Part shown: positions 27,161 through 35,569 of the stretch, piece after piece | Layout of the letters: each line of letters starts with the position of its first letter | Numbering within the stretch: position 1 is the stretch's first letter | Source: Balneola vulgaris DSM 17893 | GTDB lineage: Bacteria > Bacteroidota > Rhodothermia > Balneolales > Balneolaceae | Length of the DNA stretch: 64,000 bases | NCBI RefSeq assembly: GCF_000375465.1 | Contig: NZ_AQXH01000001.1 | Span: forward strand, 1,465,338-1,529,337 | Direction: 5' to 3' | Notes under the pieces: generated by a model | What the model was told of the DNA's origin: nothing | Database searches by the model: none | Seen by the model: the letters and a program-made list of their open reading frames with translations, nothing else | Made by a program: the position numbers and the translations under genes

Positions 27161-28517
27161 GACGTAATGCGTGTACTGGATCTTGTTGAGCAGCGCGCTT
27201 AGCCGGGAAAAATCCGAAAACGACCCCGATTAAAAGTGCTACACCAAATGATATAAAAATTGATATTGGAGTTACGATAGTTGCGATGTCAGCCGTGCTT
27301 TCGATGGCGAAGCTAAAAAGCATCCCCAATATTATTCCAACCACGCCCCCAGAAATACTTATGGTAAGTGCTTCGGTTAAAAACTGTAGTTCAATGTCTT
27401 TCTTTTGTGCCCCTACCGCCATGCGGACTCCAATTTCGCGATAACGTTCCACAACAGAGGCTAGCATAATATTCATGATACCAATACCTCCCACAATCAG
27501 TGAAATGGACGCAATCGAGGAAAGTACAATATTGAATATTCTCTTGGTTCGTTGTTCTTGCTGAAGTAGTTGCTCTGGAACTATGATTTCGAAATCGACC
27601 ACATCGTTATGACGTCGTTTTAGCATACGGGAAAGTACTTCGGCTACAATCACACTGTATTTCGTATCACTTACTCTAATAATCAGTTTATCGAGTTGAT
27701 TGTAATTAGCATCCCCACCTCCGCTTGAAGAACTGCTACTACTTATCATCATTCCTCCACCAAAAACGCGAACACTACCGCCGCCACCGCTAACGTCTTG
27801 TTTGGTTAATAGTGCTCTGTTTTTAAAACGCAATAGAACCGTAGTTGCAGGTGCATAGATGTCTAAGTTGTAATTACGTATTCCAAGGTTTTCTATGCTC
27901 TCGGTACTAAGTTCACGCTTTTTTAAAACGCCAACCACGGTGAGCCATAAATGGCCCACTTTAATTTTTTTACCAATGGGATCTTCACCTGCAAAAAACT
28001 TAGAACGAACATCGTAACCGATAATAGCTACTGGAGCTGAATTCGAAATCTGTGTTTCAGAAAAGTTACTTCCTGCTGCAAACTCAAAGTTATTAATTCC
28101 GAAGTAGTCGTCGTTTGTACCTACTAACTTTCCTGTTCTCATTCTGGCATTTCGAATGAAATTCGTCTCATATATAATTTCAGGACTTACATATTCGATT
28201 TCCGGGATTACGTCCTTAATACTTGCAAGATCTTCAAGGGTTAAACCTGGTGAAAACCGCTTTGAATCTTCAACATTTTGTTCGTCATCAACGCTGCCTT
28301 CTTCTTGCTCAATCACAGGTTGAATAATCACGTTATTCGTACCCAATAACTCCATTTGCTTCAGAACCTCTTGCTGGGCGCCTGTACCAATGGCTAACAT
28401 GGCAATTACCGAAGCTACGCCGAAGATGATACCAAGAGAAGTCAACATTGCTCGTAGCTTGTTCCTACGAATAGCTTCGATAGCTATATCAAAATTGTAT
28501 AGTATTTTTTGAAGCAC
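27153..28517 (-). CDS. MacB-like ABC transporter permease (MacB_PCD + FtsX)
   Basis: A 454-residue membrane protein with TM1 at about 20-45 in the MacB form (NKLRAMLTSLGIIFGVASVIAMLAIGTGAQ), a large periplasmic domain and three C-terminal FtsX helices (VLSSIASISLIVGGIGIMNIMLASVVERYREIGVRMAVGAQ and following). It lacks an ATP-binding domain, and no ABC ATPase gene adjoins it. The periplasmic domain carries a Gly/Ser-rich loop with seven serines in a row (about 262-268). The start is GTG at 28517 behind an AGGG stretch, 10 bp after the adaptor stop. An ATPase from elsewhere must power it. Confidence 0.88.
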   Translation of the reverse strand: MLQKILYNFDIAIEAIRRNKLRAMLTSLGIIFGVASVIAMLAIGTGAQQEVLKQMELLGTNNVIIQPVIEQEEGSVDDEQNVEDSKRFSPGLTLEDLASIKDVIPEIEYVSPEIIYETNFIRNARMRTGKLVGTNDDYFGINNFEFAAGSNFSETQISNSAPVAIIGYDVRSKFFAGEDPIGKKIKVGHLWLTVVGVLKKRELSTESIENLGIRNYNLDIYAPATTVLLRFKNRALLTKQDVSGGGGSVRVFGGGMMISSSSSSSGGGDANYNQLDKLIIRVSDTKYSVIVAEVLSRMLKRRHNDVVDFEIIVPEQLLQQEQRTKRIFNIVLSSIASISLIVGGIGIMNIMLASVVERYREIGVRMAVGAQKKDIELQFLTEALTISISGGVVGIILGMLFSFAIESTADIATIVTPISIFISFGVALLIGVVFGFFPAKRAAQQDPVHALRHE

Positions 28518-28527
28518 AGCTAACCCT

Positions 28528-29790
28528 CTAGTTACTTGAGCTGAGCTCTTCTATCAAATAACTCCTTTGAATGCCGGAGGTGTCGGCGGGCATTGAGAGA
28601 TAAAGTCTGTCATCGATGGTGATACCACGATGAATAACGGCTTCATTTTCGTTGATTAAACCCAATTCAACTTGCTGCATTTTTGCACTTAAACCATCTT
28701 TCACAAAAACGAAACTCAGTGAATCTACTGCATGAATGGTTTCGAGTGGTACTGAAAGCACATCATTGAGTTTGCTAACCTGAATACGATTGCTGGTGGT
28801 CATTGCAGGACGTAATAAACTATCGGTTCCTGCTACTTCAATGATTACTTCATATACTTTTGAATCAGAATTTGGACGTTGTTCTCCAATATTGGCAACG
28901 CTGGTTACTGTACCGTCTAATATCTTACCTTGAACAGCATCTAAACCGATGATTACATCTTGGCCTTCTTTCAGCTTTTGAATATCAATTTCATTCACAT
29001 AGGTAAGCGATTCCATTACGGTAAAATCTGGTAGCTCAGCCACAATTGGGTTCCATGCACTAATTTCTTCCCCAACGGTTACTTTTGAGCCATTCCAGTT
29101 CCGCTTGTAAATCAACATTCCTTGATCGGGGGCATATACCGTAAACTCACCCATTAAAGCACGGATTTTATTGAGCTCATTTTTCTTTTTGGTCAACTCA
29201 GCTTCAATCTCACTTATTTTAGCTTCAGCTTGTTTTACCTTGGTGATGTAATTCTTCTTTTCTTGGCTAAGCGTTCGTTTTGCCTTATCAAGTTCTATTT
29301 CTGCTTGCCTTTGAACAGCGGGTGATTCATATCTCGATTGGTCAACTGCAATTTGACGCTCTTCTAGGGCATACTCTAAATTGATTAGGTTATCTCTCGC
29401 TTGTGATAGTGTTAGAGTACTATCTAATTGGGCTTGCGTAACCTGCGATTGGGCTTGATCTACTTCAAGTTGGGCATCCTGCATTTTTGCTAATACCTGA
29501 GAACGATCCAATTCAGCAACAAAGTCACCCTCTTTAACCAGAGTTCCTTCTGGGATCATCCGCTGAATTTTTATGTTGTTAATCCTGAATTCTCGTGCCC
29601 CTTGCGGACCTTTAATTTCAGTAGAGTTTTTAGCGCGAAGTTCACCGGTACTAGTTACTTCAACGATGAATTCCCCTTTTCGTGGTGTGGTGAATAACTC
29701 AGTGGTTTCATCTTTGTCGCCTCCAAAAGCAAACCATAGTATAACTACAGATAGAACCAACCCAATTGGTAAGATATATTTTCTTTGCAT
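28528..29790 (-). CDS. MacA/HlyD-type periplasmic adaptor protein
   Basis: A 420-residue adaptor with an N-terminal membrane anchor (ILPIGLVLSVVILWFAFGG). A lipoyl-type half (TSTGELRAKNSTEIKGP) precedes a long coiled-coil hairpin (about 100-215, with QDAQLEVDQAQSQVTQAQLD and EAELTKKKNELNKIRALMG). The second lipoyl half (FTVYAPDQGMLIYKRNW) and beta-barrel domains follow. It is the first gene of the operon, preceded by a good Bacteroidota promoter at 29825-29855. Partner genes follow directly: the FtsX-type permease and the TolC-like channel. Confidence 0.88.
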   Translation of the reverse strand: MQRKYILPIGLVLSVVILWFAFGGDKDETTELFTTPRKGEFIVEVTSTGELRAKNSTEIKGPQGAREFRINNIKIQRMIPEGTLVKEGDFVAELDRSQVLAKMQDAQLEVDQAQSQVTQAQLDSTLTLSQARDNLINLEYALEERQIAVDQSRYESPAVQRQAEIELDKAKRTLSQEKKNYITKVKQAEAKISEIEAELTKKKNELNKIRALMGEFTVYAPDQGMLIYKRNWNGSKVTVGEEISAWNPIVAELPDFTVMESLTYVNEIDIQKLKEGQDVIIGLDAVQGKILDGTVTSVANIGEQRPNSDSKVYEVIIEVAGTDSLLRPAMTTSNRIQVSKLNDVLSVPLETIHAVDSLSFVFVKDGLSAKMQQVELGLINENEAVIHRGITIDDRLYLSMPADTSGIQRSYLIEELSSSN

Positions 29791-29824
29791 GAACTTAATT
29801 TTGTTGTATTACCCTCAATACGTC

Positions 29825-29855
29825 ATAATTTAGCTTAAGACGTAGTCAACCCAAA
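29825..29855 (-). promoter_or_regulatory. Promoter of the MacA-like operon with overlapping inverted repeat
   Basis: On the minus strand TTTG (29855-29852) and TAAATTAT (29832-29825) are exactly 19 bases apart, giving a perfect -33 box and a partial -7 box. An inverted repeat, TACGTC-N14-GACGTA (29844-29819), straddles the -7 box and could be an operator for an unlinked regulator. Confidence 0.45.
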
Positions 29856-29897
29856 AATAGTTTTAGTAAAAAGTTCTTTTTTAAAACTTCTTACAAA

Positions 29898-32138
29898 TCA
29901 ATCTTCTTGAAAAGCATCTTGCTGAAGTAACACTTCTCCGAAAGAAATATCTTCAGCGGCAAGCACCAAAATGGTGGTAGGCAGGCCTTTAAGGCGGTTT
30001 TGAATACTTGTGTAGTAATTTAGGAAATCGTTATTTGGCTCCGCCATCCCCATAAAAATCAAATCTGTACCCTCTGAGGATTCATGCAGAATTTCTTCAA
30101 ATGAACGACCATTCGACACAATTACCTCTGTTTTAGCCCCAGTTCTTAGTCTTGTACTAATTTCTGAGATGTTCTTTTGTGCATCTTCGGCACCCTTTTC
30201 CGAGTCTACAACCATCTTTAAATACACCTCAGCATTGAACCAAGTTTGGCTACTTTGAAGTAGATAACCCAAGATCATCATTAAGCCTCCATTCCCTTTA
30301 AGGCCACCCCACCAGATATCTATTCTCTTTTTATTGCCAAACCCCTTTTCACGGTCGTCGTGTACAACTAGTACATTTCTTTTTAGGGTGTGGAAGGTGT
30401 TAATCATTCTACAATAGTCTTCGCGAATTTCTTCGTTTTCACTATCCCCTAAGATTATCGTGTTTGGTACTAGCGCACCAAGACCATAATTAGCCACCAG
30501 TCGCTCCGCTCCTTCGAATGGGTCTTCAGCAGTAGTAACTCTTGGAAGTCCCTGGATTCCTCGCTTAGCTAAAAACTCACGAATATTTTCCTCCATCTTA
30601 CCTTGATGTTCCATCGTGAGCTTATCGCTTTTTAACACGGTTGATACCGTTAACAAACCTTTGTTATGGGTAAGCGATGAGGCGAGATCAATCAAATGCC
30701 AACGCTTTGTTGGGGCGCCCGACAACACTAAAGGATTGGGTCTCCATGTTTTAGCTTCTACTTGATCGGAATCAATCCGTAGTAAACCAGCTCGCGTAAT
30801 GGCCATCCAGATACCTCTGCGTACATCACCCCAAGCCGACTGCATTTCTCGTCGTTCTAACCAGAAGTAGATAGCCAACACAAATAAGAATGCGACGATG
30901 GTTGCAATGGTGTTGATCAAAAACATCACACTTAAGCACCCTAATGCTCCTAAAATCGAGAACACCCAATGCACTTTAAACTTGGGCCTGAAAGACGGGC
31001 TACCTAAAAGTCGCTCAATTCCCGCCGTAATATTTAACATCCCATAGGTTGTTAAGAAAAACATGGTAAGAACGGGAGCAATGATATTTAGATTTCCGAA
31101 ATAAACAGCAGCTAATGCCACCAATAAGGTAACTACCGTTCCTATTCGTGGAGAGTCGTCATCTCCTGACCCCTGCCCAACTATGCTCATCCATTTTGGC
31201 AATACATGATCTCGTGCAAGGGCTTGTAGCACTCGTGGCGCTCCTAATATGCTTCCAACAGCACTCGATAAAGTAGCGCCCCAAACACCAATTAAAATAG
31301 CATCACCCCACAACGACATCTTTCTCATCACAAGTGGATCAGCGATAAGGGTTGATGAATCAGCACGCATAGCAAGCAGTACAGGCAATCCCATATAAAT
31401 TAGATAACCCACACCCACGGCCGCAAAAGTACCCACAGGAATGGACTTTCCGGGATCTTTCAGGTCACCACTCATATTCACCCCAGCCATGATACCTGTA
31501 ACAGCCGGAAAGAATACCGCAAACACGGTCCAAAATGGTTCTGAGTTTCTTTCTGCCGCTCCCCACATTTCAATTTCAGTAGGTTCTATAGGTTTACCAA
31601 ATACCAAAGAAAGTAGGGATAGTACTATCCCAAACATGATAAAGTATTGAGCACGTATAGCTGCTTTTGCGGATACTATGGCAAGTACAGCAACTGCAAT
31701 GGTAGTAGTGAGACCTACTACTTTAAAGTTCAAACTAGGGAATACCTCAACTACACTTTCTGCAAAACCAACGGTGTATAAGGCAACGGATAAGGCCTGA
31801 GCTAAATAAAGTGGTATACCAATAGCGCCGCCAGATTCTATCCCTAACGAACGGCTAATCATATAATAAGCGCCGCCTGTTCTAACCCGTTGATCGGTGG
31901 CAATGGAAGCAATGGATAAGGCTGTTAAAAATGTAATCGCCGTAGACAGCGTTACAATTAATAGCGTACCAATAAGCCCTACATTTCCTACAACCCACCC
32001 AAAACGCAGGTACATAATTACCCCAAGAATGGTAAGTATGGATGGAGTAAACACGCCTCCGAAGGTACCGAGTCCATGCTCAGAAGAGGATATTACGTGT
32101 GCTTCATCGGGCACCTTTTTTGTAAAAGGGATTCTCAT
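29898..32138 (-). CDS. Cation-chloride cotransporter-like APC-superfamily permease (SLC12 type)
   Basis: A 746-residue membrane protein. The N-terminal half holds 12 hydrophobic helices of the amino-acid/polyamine/organocation fold, with GLGTFGGVFTPSILTILGVIMYLRFGWVVGNVG, TGGAYYMISRSLGIESGGAIG and FAVFFPAVTGIMAGVNMSGDLKDPGKSIP matching the Na-K-Cl cotransporter family. The C-terminal soluble part (about 480-746) resembles the SLC12 regulatory tail and a USP-like domain (VIVSNGRSFEEILHESSEGTDLIFMGMA). Ions cannot be assigned by eye. I take the ATG at 32138; a TTG one codon earlier exists. It lies 86 bp after panD on the same strand. Confidence 0.9.
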   Translation of the reverse strand: MRIPFTKKVPDEAHVISSSEHGLGTFGGVFTPSILTILGVIMYLRFGWVVGNVGLIGTLLIVTLSTAITFLTALSIASIATDQRVRTGGAYYMISRSLGIESGGAIGIPLYLAQALSVALYTVGFAESVVEVFPSLNFKVVGLTTTIAVAVLAIVSAKAAIRAQYFIMFGIVLSLLSLVFGKPIEPTEIEMWGAAERNSEPFWTVFAVFFPAVTGIMAGVNMSGDLKDPGKSIPVGTFAAVGVGYLIYMGLPVLLAMRADSSTLIADPLVMRKMSLWGDAILIGVWGATLSSAVGSILGAPRVLQALARDHVLPKWMSIVGQGSGDDDSPRIGTVVTLLVALAAVYFGNLNIIAPVLTMFFLTTYGMLNITAGIERLLGSPSFRPKFKVHWVFSILGALGCLSVMFLINTIATIVAFLFVLAIYFWLERREMQSAWGDVRRGIWMAITRAGLLRIDSDQVEAKTWRPNPLVLSGAPTKRWHLIDLASSLTHNKGLLTVSTVLKSDKLTMEHQGKMEENIREFLAKRGIQGLPRVTTAEDPFEGAERLVANYGLGALVPNTIILGDSENEEIREDYCRMINTFHTLKRNVLVVHDDREKGFGNKKRIDIWWGGLKGNGGLMMILGYLLQSSQTWFNAEVYLKMVVDSEKGAEDAQKNISEISTRLRTGAKTEVIVSNGRSFEEILHESSEGTDLIFMGMAEPNNDFLNYYTSIQNRLKGLPTTILVLAAEDISFGEVLLQQDAFQED

Positions 32139-32224
32139 CAACTAGATAAATTGATGTTTTCCCCTTGCAAGAAGGAATCCGTTAACGCCATCTGTATGTA
32201 AAGATAATAGAGCAAGCAGTTGCT

Positions 32225-32647
32225 TTAGTTATTCGAGTCGTTTTCTAAAAGGCCACTTTTGAGGTCATACTCAGTGGCGTATTTAGTCTCGTCAACAATC
32301 TGCTTAGGGTCGTTATTTTCATCCACAACTACAACAGTAGGTTTGTGGTTTTTTGCTTCTTCTGGGGTCATCTCGGCATAACTAATAATAATTACGCGAT
32401 CGCCCACTTGGGTAAGCCTAGCCGCTGCGCCGTTTAGGCAACAAATACGACTTCCTCTCTCTCCAGGAATAGTGTATGTCTCCAAACGTGAACCGTTAGT
32501 GATATTCACCACTTGCACTTTTTCGTATGGTAGTAGGTCTGCTGCATCCAATAAATCTTGGTCGATTGTGATGCTGCCTTCATACATTAAGTTGGCTTCG
32601 GTAACCACCATTTGGTGGAGTTTGGATTTAAACATGGTTATTTGCAT
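32225..32647 (-). CDS. panD: Aspartate 1-decarboxylase precursor
   Basis: A 140-residue pyruvoyl enzyme that makes beta-alanine from aspartate for pantothenate synthesis. The self-cleavage site is intact: [10 protein letters not shown], with Gly24-Ser25 as the scissile pair, exactly the numbering of the E. coli enzyme. Lys9, Tyr-equivalent and Thr residues of the core ([35 protein letters not shown]) are present. The C-terminus has a modest hydrophilic extension. It follows panC after 11 bp, forming a panC-panD unit. Confidence 0.96.
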   Translation of the reverse strand: MQITMFKSKLHQMVVTEANLMYEGSITIDQDLLDAADLLPYEKVQVVNITNGSRLETYTIPGERGSRICCLNGAAARLTQVGDRVIIISYAEMTPEEAKNHKPTVVVVDENNDPKQIVDETKYATEYDLKSGLLENDSNN

Positions 32648-32658
32648 TGCTTATAACC

Positions 32659-33510
32659 TCAAATTTCAAATATTAAGTTATCAATCAATCTTGTTTTACC
32701 TAAATAGGCTGCTCCAGCTAATACATAGCGCTGTCCTTTTTCTAACTCTTGAACCGGAGCCAAAGTATCCAACGAATACACGGAAAGATAATCATTTTTG
32801 AAGCCTTTTGCCTCTAGCTCATCTTGTTGGTGTTTTAACAATAAATGGGGCTGAAACACTCCATTCTTAATTTGTTGCTCTACATAACTCAGCGCTCTAT
32901 ATAGACTCGGAGCAACAACGCGCTCCTGCTCAGATAAGTATACATTCCTACTACTAAGTGCCAATCCGTCTTCTGCCCTTCCGATTGGAGCCATGAGTAA
33001 CTCAATGTCATGGTTGAACTCTATTACCATCTGTTCAATAATTCTGAACTGTTGGTAATCTTTTTGGCCGAATACCGCCACATCAGGCTGTACAATGTTA
33101 AACAGCTTATTTACTACAAGAGCGATTCCTTGGAAATAACCAGGGCGGCTTCCTCCATCTAAGTAGGTATTAAGCTCTTCAATTTCTATGCTGAAGAACT
33201 TTTTACCTGAGCCATACATGGTTTCAGTATCGGGAAGAAATACTACGGCTACATCTTCTTTTTCGCATAAAGCTAAATCTGATTCAGTAGTTCGTGGATA
33301 GGTACTGAAGTCTTCGTTTGGCCCAAATTGCTCTGGGTTCACATAGATCGAAACCACGATGGCATCGGCATGCTTATGCGCCATCTTTATGAGCGACAAA
33401 TGCCCTTCATGTAGTGCGCCCATAGTGGGAACAAAGGCAACACGCTTACCTTCAGCTTTTAAAGCAGCTACTTGCGCACGTATTTCTTGTATTGATTTTG
33501 CTATTTCCAT
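32659..33510 (-). CDS. panC: Pantothenate synthetase
   Basis: A 283-residue enzyme that joins pantoate and beta-alanine using ATP. The family signatures are clear: FVPTMGALHEGHLSLI (HIGH-like), SIYVNPEQFGPNEDF, GYFQGIALVVNKLFNIVQPDVAVFGQKDYQQ and the KMSKS-like LSSRNVYLS. I choose the ATG at 33510 (MEIAKSIQEI); a TTG two codons earlier is also in frame. A rho-independent hairpin ends its U run five bases before this ATG and no Shine-Dalgarno is visible, so expression may depend on escape from, or a start within, that structure. It is paired with panD. Confidence 0.95.
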   Translation of the reverse strand: MEIAKSIQEIRAQVAALKAEGKRVAFVPTMGALHEGHLSLIKMAHKHADAIVVSIYVNPEQFGPNEDFSTYPRTTESDLALCEKEDVAVVFLPDTETMYGSGKKFFSIEIEELNTYLDGGSRPGYFQGIALVVNKLFNIVQPDVAVFGQKDYQQFRIIEQMVIEFNHDIELLMAPIGRAEDGLALSSRNVYLSEQERVVAPSLYRALSYVEQQIKNGVFQPHLLLKHQQDELEAKGFKNDYLSVYSLDTLAPVQELEKGQRYVLAGAAYLGKTRLIDNLIFEI

Positions 33511-33514
33511 GTTC

Positions 33515-33541
33515 AAAAAAAGAGACGCTAAAAGCGCCTCT
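33515..33541 (-). terminator. Terminator between the E2 gene and panC, abutting the panC start
   Basis: The minus strand reads AGAGGCGCT-TTT-AGCGTCTCT followed by seven T. The stem has nine pairs, one of them a G-U wobble in RNA. The T run ends at 33515, four bases before the panC ATG at 33510. It follows the E2 acyltransferase stop after 53 bp and could act as its terminator or as an attenuator for panC. Confidence 0.8.
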
Positions 33542-33594
33542 ATATATAAATGGTAATTTCAGGCAATCATAATGATTGCTAATTAGCTCCTAGC

Positions 33595-35355
33595 TTAAAC
33601 TGATCTAGAAGTATCGAAATCTTGAAGGATTTCTTTAATTCTGTTTAGGAACGCGCCACCATGAGCACCATCAATGATTCTGTGGTCATAACTCATTGAT
33701 AAGTACATCATTTGACGAATCGCAATCACATCACCAGCTTCTGTTTCCAATACCACTGGTTTTTTCTCGATTGCACCGGTACCAATAATAGCCACTTGAG
33801 GCTGGTTGATAATCGGTGTTCCCATGATGTTACCCACACTACCGTAGTTCGTTAAGGTGATAGTACCACCTACTAAATCGTCTGGGCTTAATTTTTTGTT
33901 TCTAGCTTTGGTAGCAACTTCATTCACTTGATCAGCAAGACCAACTAAATTCATTTGCTGTGCTTTCTTGATAACTGGTACGATAAGTCCACCTTCGCCA
34001 CCTGTTCCAAGTGCTACGGCTAGTCCAAAGTTGATGTCTTTCTTCACTAAGATGTTGTCGCCATCAATAGAACTATTGATTAATGGGAACTCTAACATCG
34101 CTTTGATAATCGCTTCAACGAATAGTGGAGTGAAAGTCAGTTTGTTGCCAGTCTTTTTCTGGAATTCGTTTTTATTCGCGTTTCTCCACTTCACTAAGTT
34201 TGTTACATCCACTTCAGCAAAAGTAGTAACATGAGCCGATGTTTGCTTTGAGCGAACCATGTGCTCTGCAATCATCTTTCTCATTCGATCCATCTTGATG
34301 ATTTCTACATCTTGAGATGGAGCCTGGATATCTAGTTGACCAGCAGAGATAGAACCATCGCTCTTTTTTGGAGCAGAACTGCTTGGTTTGCTTAAACCGC
34401 TTGAAGCTGGTGCAGATACTTTGCCAGCTTTCTTATCCTCAACGTATCCTAAAATATCTTTCTTTGAAACACGTCCGCCTTGGCCAGAACCATTAATAGA
34501 CTCAAGTTCTTCTTGGCTAATGCCTTCTTCTTTGGCAATAGAACGAACTAGAGGAGAGAAGAAACGTCCGTCGCTTCCTACTCTTTGTGGTTCAGATCCA
34601 CCTGAAGCCGCACCATTACTTTGTTGCATCAACTGATCTGGAGTTGAAGCAGCTACTTGCTCTTTTGTCATTCCAGCATTGTCAGCACTTTCTTCTTTCT
34701 TTGGTGCTGGTGCAGATGATGAACTTCCAGATGCCGCCGCGTTTCCAGTTGCGATAATCGCGATCGGTTGCCCAACTTCAATCGTGTCGTTTTCTTCGGC
34801 TAAAATCTCAACGAGTGTACCTGCTGCTGGAGAAGGAACTTCGCTATCTACTTTGTCGGTAGAAATTTCCAATAAAGTCTCGTCTTCCTCTACGGTATCG
34901 CCAACTGATTTATTCCAACCAATTACTGTGGCTTCAACAACCGACTCACCCATTTGAGGCATCATCACTTCGATACGCTCGCCTTCATCGCCACCACCAT
35001 TATTACTAGCAGCAGGTGCTTCTTGAGTTGGAGCCTCTTGTGCAGGAGCTTCTTCTTTTGGCTCTTCTTTGGCATCAGGTGCAGGAGCAGAGCTTGCATC
35101 ACCAGCAGCGTCAGCATCTGTTTCGATGATAGCAATTGGCTTGCCTACTTCAATGGTGTCTCCTTCTTCAACAAGGATCTCAACCAGTACGCCTGATTCA
35201 GGTGAAGGTACTTCACTGTCTACTTTATCGGTAGCAATTTCGAGCAGAGTTTCATCTACTTCTACAGTGTCACCAACAGATTTACTCCATTCGATCACTG
35301 TTCCTTCCATTACCGATTCGCCCATTTGGGGCATTACCACTTCTACCTTAGCCAT
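33595..35355 (-). CDS. 2-oxo-acid dehydrogenase E2 (dihydrolipoyllysine acyltransferase), two lipoyl domains
   Basis: A 586-residue E2 core protein. Two lipoyl domains carry the lipoylated lysines at about Lys44 and Lys168, each in a (T/S)DKVDSEVPSP context. They are joined by Ala/Pro/Glu-rich linkers, then an E3-binding domain (about 264-306, FFSPLVRSIAKEEGISQEELESINGSGQGGRVSKKDI) and the catalytic domain with SYDHRIIDG (His558, Asp562). The protein could serve pyruvate, 2-oxoglutarate or branched-chain oxo acids; the two-lipoyl form is common in succinyltransferase-type and mixed E2s. E1 and E3 genes are not adjacent. A Bacteroidota promoter precedes it and a terminator follows. Confidence 0.93.
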   Translation of the reverse strand: MAKVEVVMPQMGESVMEGTVIEWSKSVGDTVEVDETLLEIATDKVDSEVPSPESGVLVEILVEEGDTIEVGKPIAIIETDADAAGDASSAPAPDAKEEPKEEAPAQEAPTQEAPAASNNGGGDEGERIEVMMPQMGESVVEATVIGWNKSVGDTVEEDETLLEISTDKVDSEVPSPAAGTLVEILAEENDTIEVGQPIAIIATGNAAASGSSSSAPAPKKEESADNAGMTKEQVAASTPDQLMQQSNGAASGGSEPQRVGSDGRFFSPLVRSIAKEEGISQEELESINGSGQGGRVSKKDILGYVEDKKAGKVSAPASSGLSKPSSSAPKKSDGSISAGQLDIQAPSQDVEIIKMDRMRKMIAEHMVRSKQTSAHVTTFAEVDVTNLVKWRNANKNEFQKKTGNKLTFTPLFVEAIIKAMLEFPLINSSIDGDNILVKKDINFGLAVALGTGGEGGLIVPVIKKAQQMNLVGLADQVNEVATKARNKKLSPDDLVGGTITLTNYGSVGNIMGTPIINQPQVAIIGTGAIEKKPVVLETEAGDVIAIRQMMYLSMSYDHRIIDGAHGGAFLNRIKEILQDFDTSRSV

Positions 35356-35411
35356 AAAATGTTTTGTTTTGGTGCCTGAACGGCGGTTTTAGCTGTTTTC
35401 GCAAAGGACTG

Positions 35412-35442
35412 CAAAGTTCCTAATTATTCCAATTAGTTCAAA
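35412..35442 (-). promoter_or_regulatory. Bacteroidota-type promoter of the E2 gene with a palindromic spacer
   Basis: On the minus strand TTTG (35442-35439) is followed after exactly 19 bases by GAACTTTG (35419-35412), one mismatch from TAnnTTTG. The spacer holds CTAATT-N5-AATTAG (35436-35420), a possible repressor site. The leader to the ATG would be about 50 bases. Confidence 0.55.
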
Positions 35443-35569
35443 ATTTAGATAGATCAATTGTCGTTAAAAAAGCGCTTTCACAGATTTAAACCTTATCGGT
35501 AGTAAACCCATCCCTTTAAAAAAAGTTCAGCAGCTGCTATTTACACTAAAATGATTTCACTTTCCTTCA

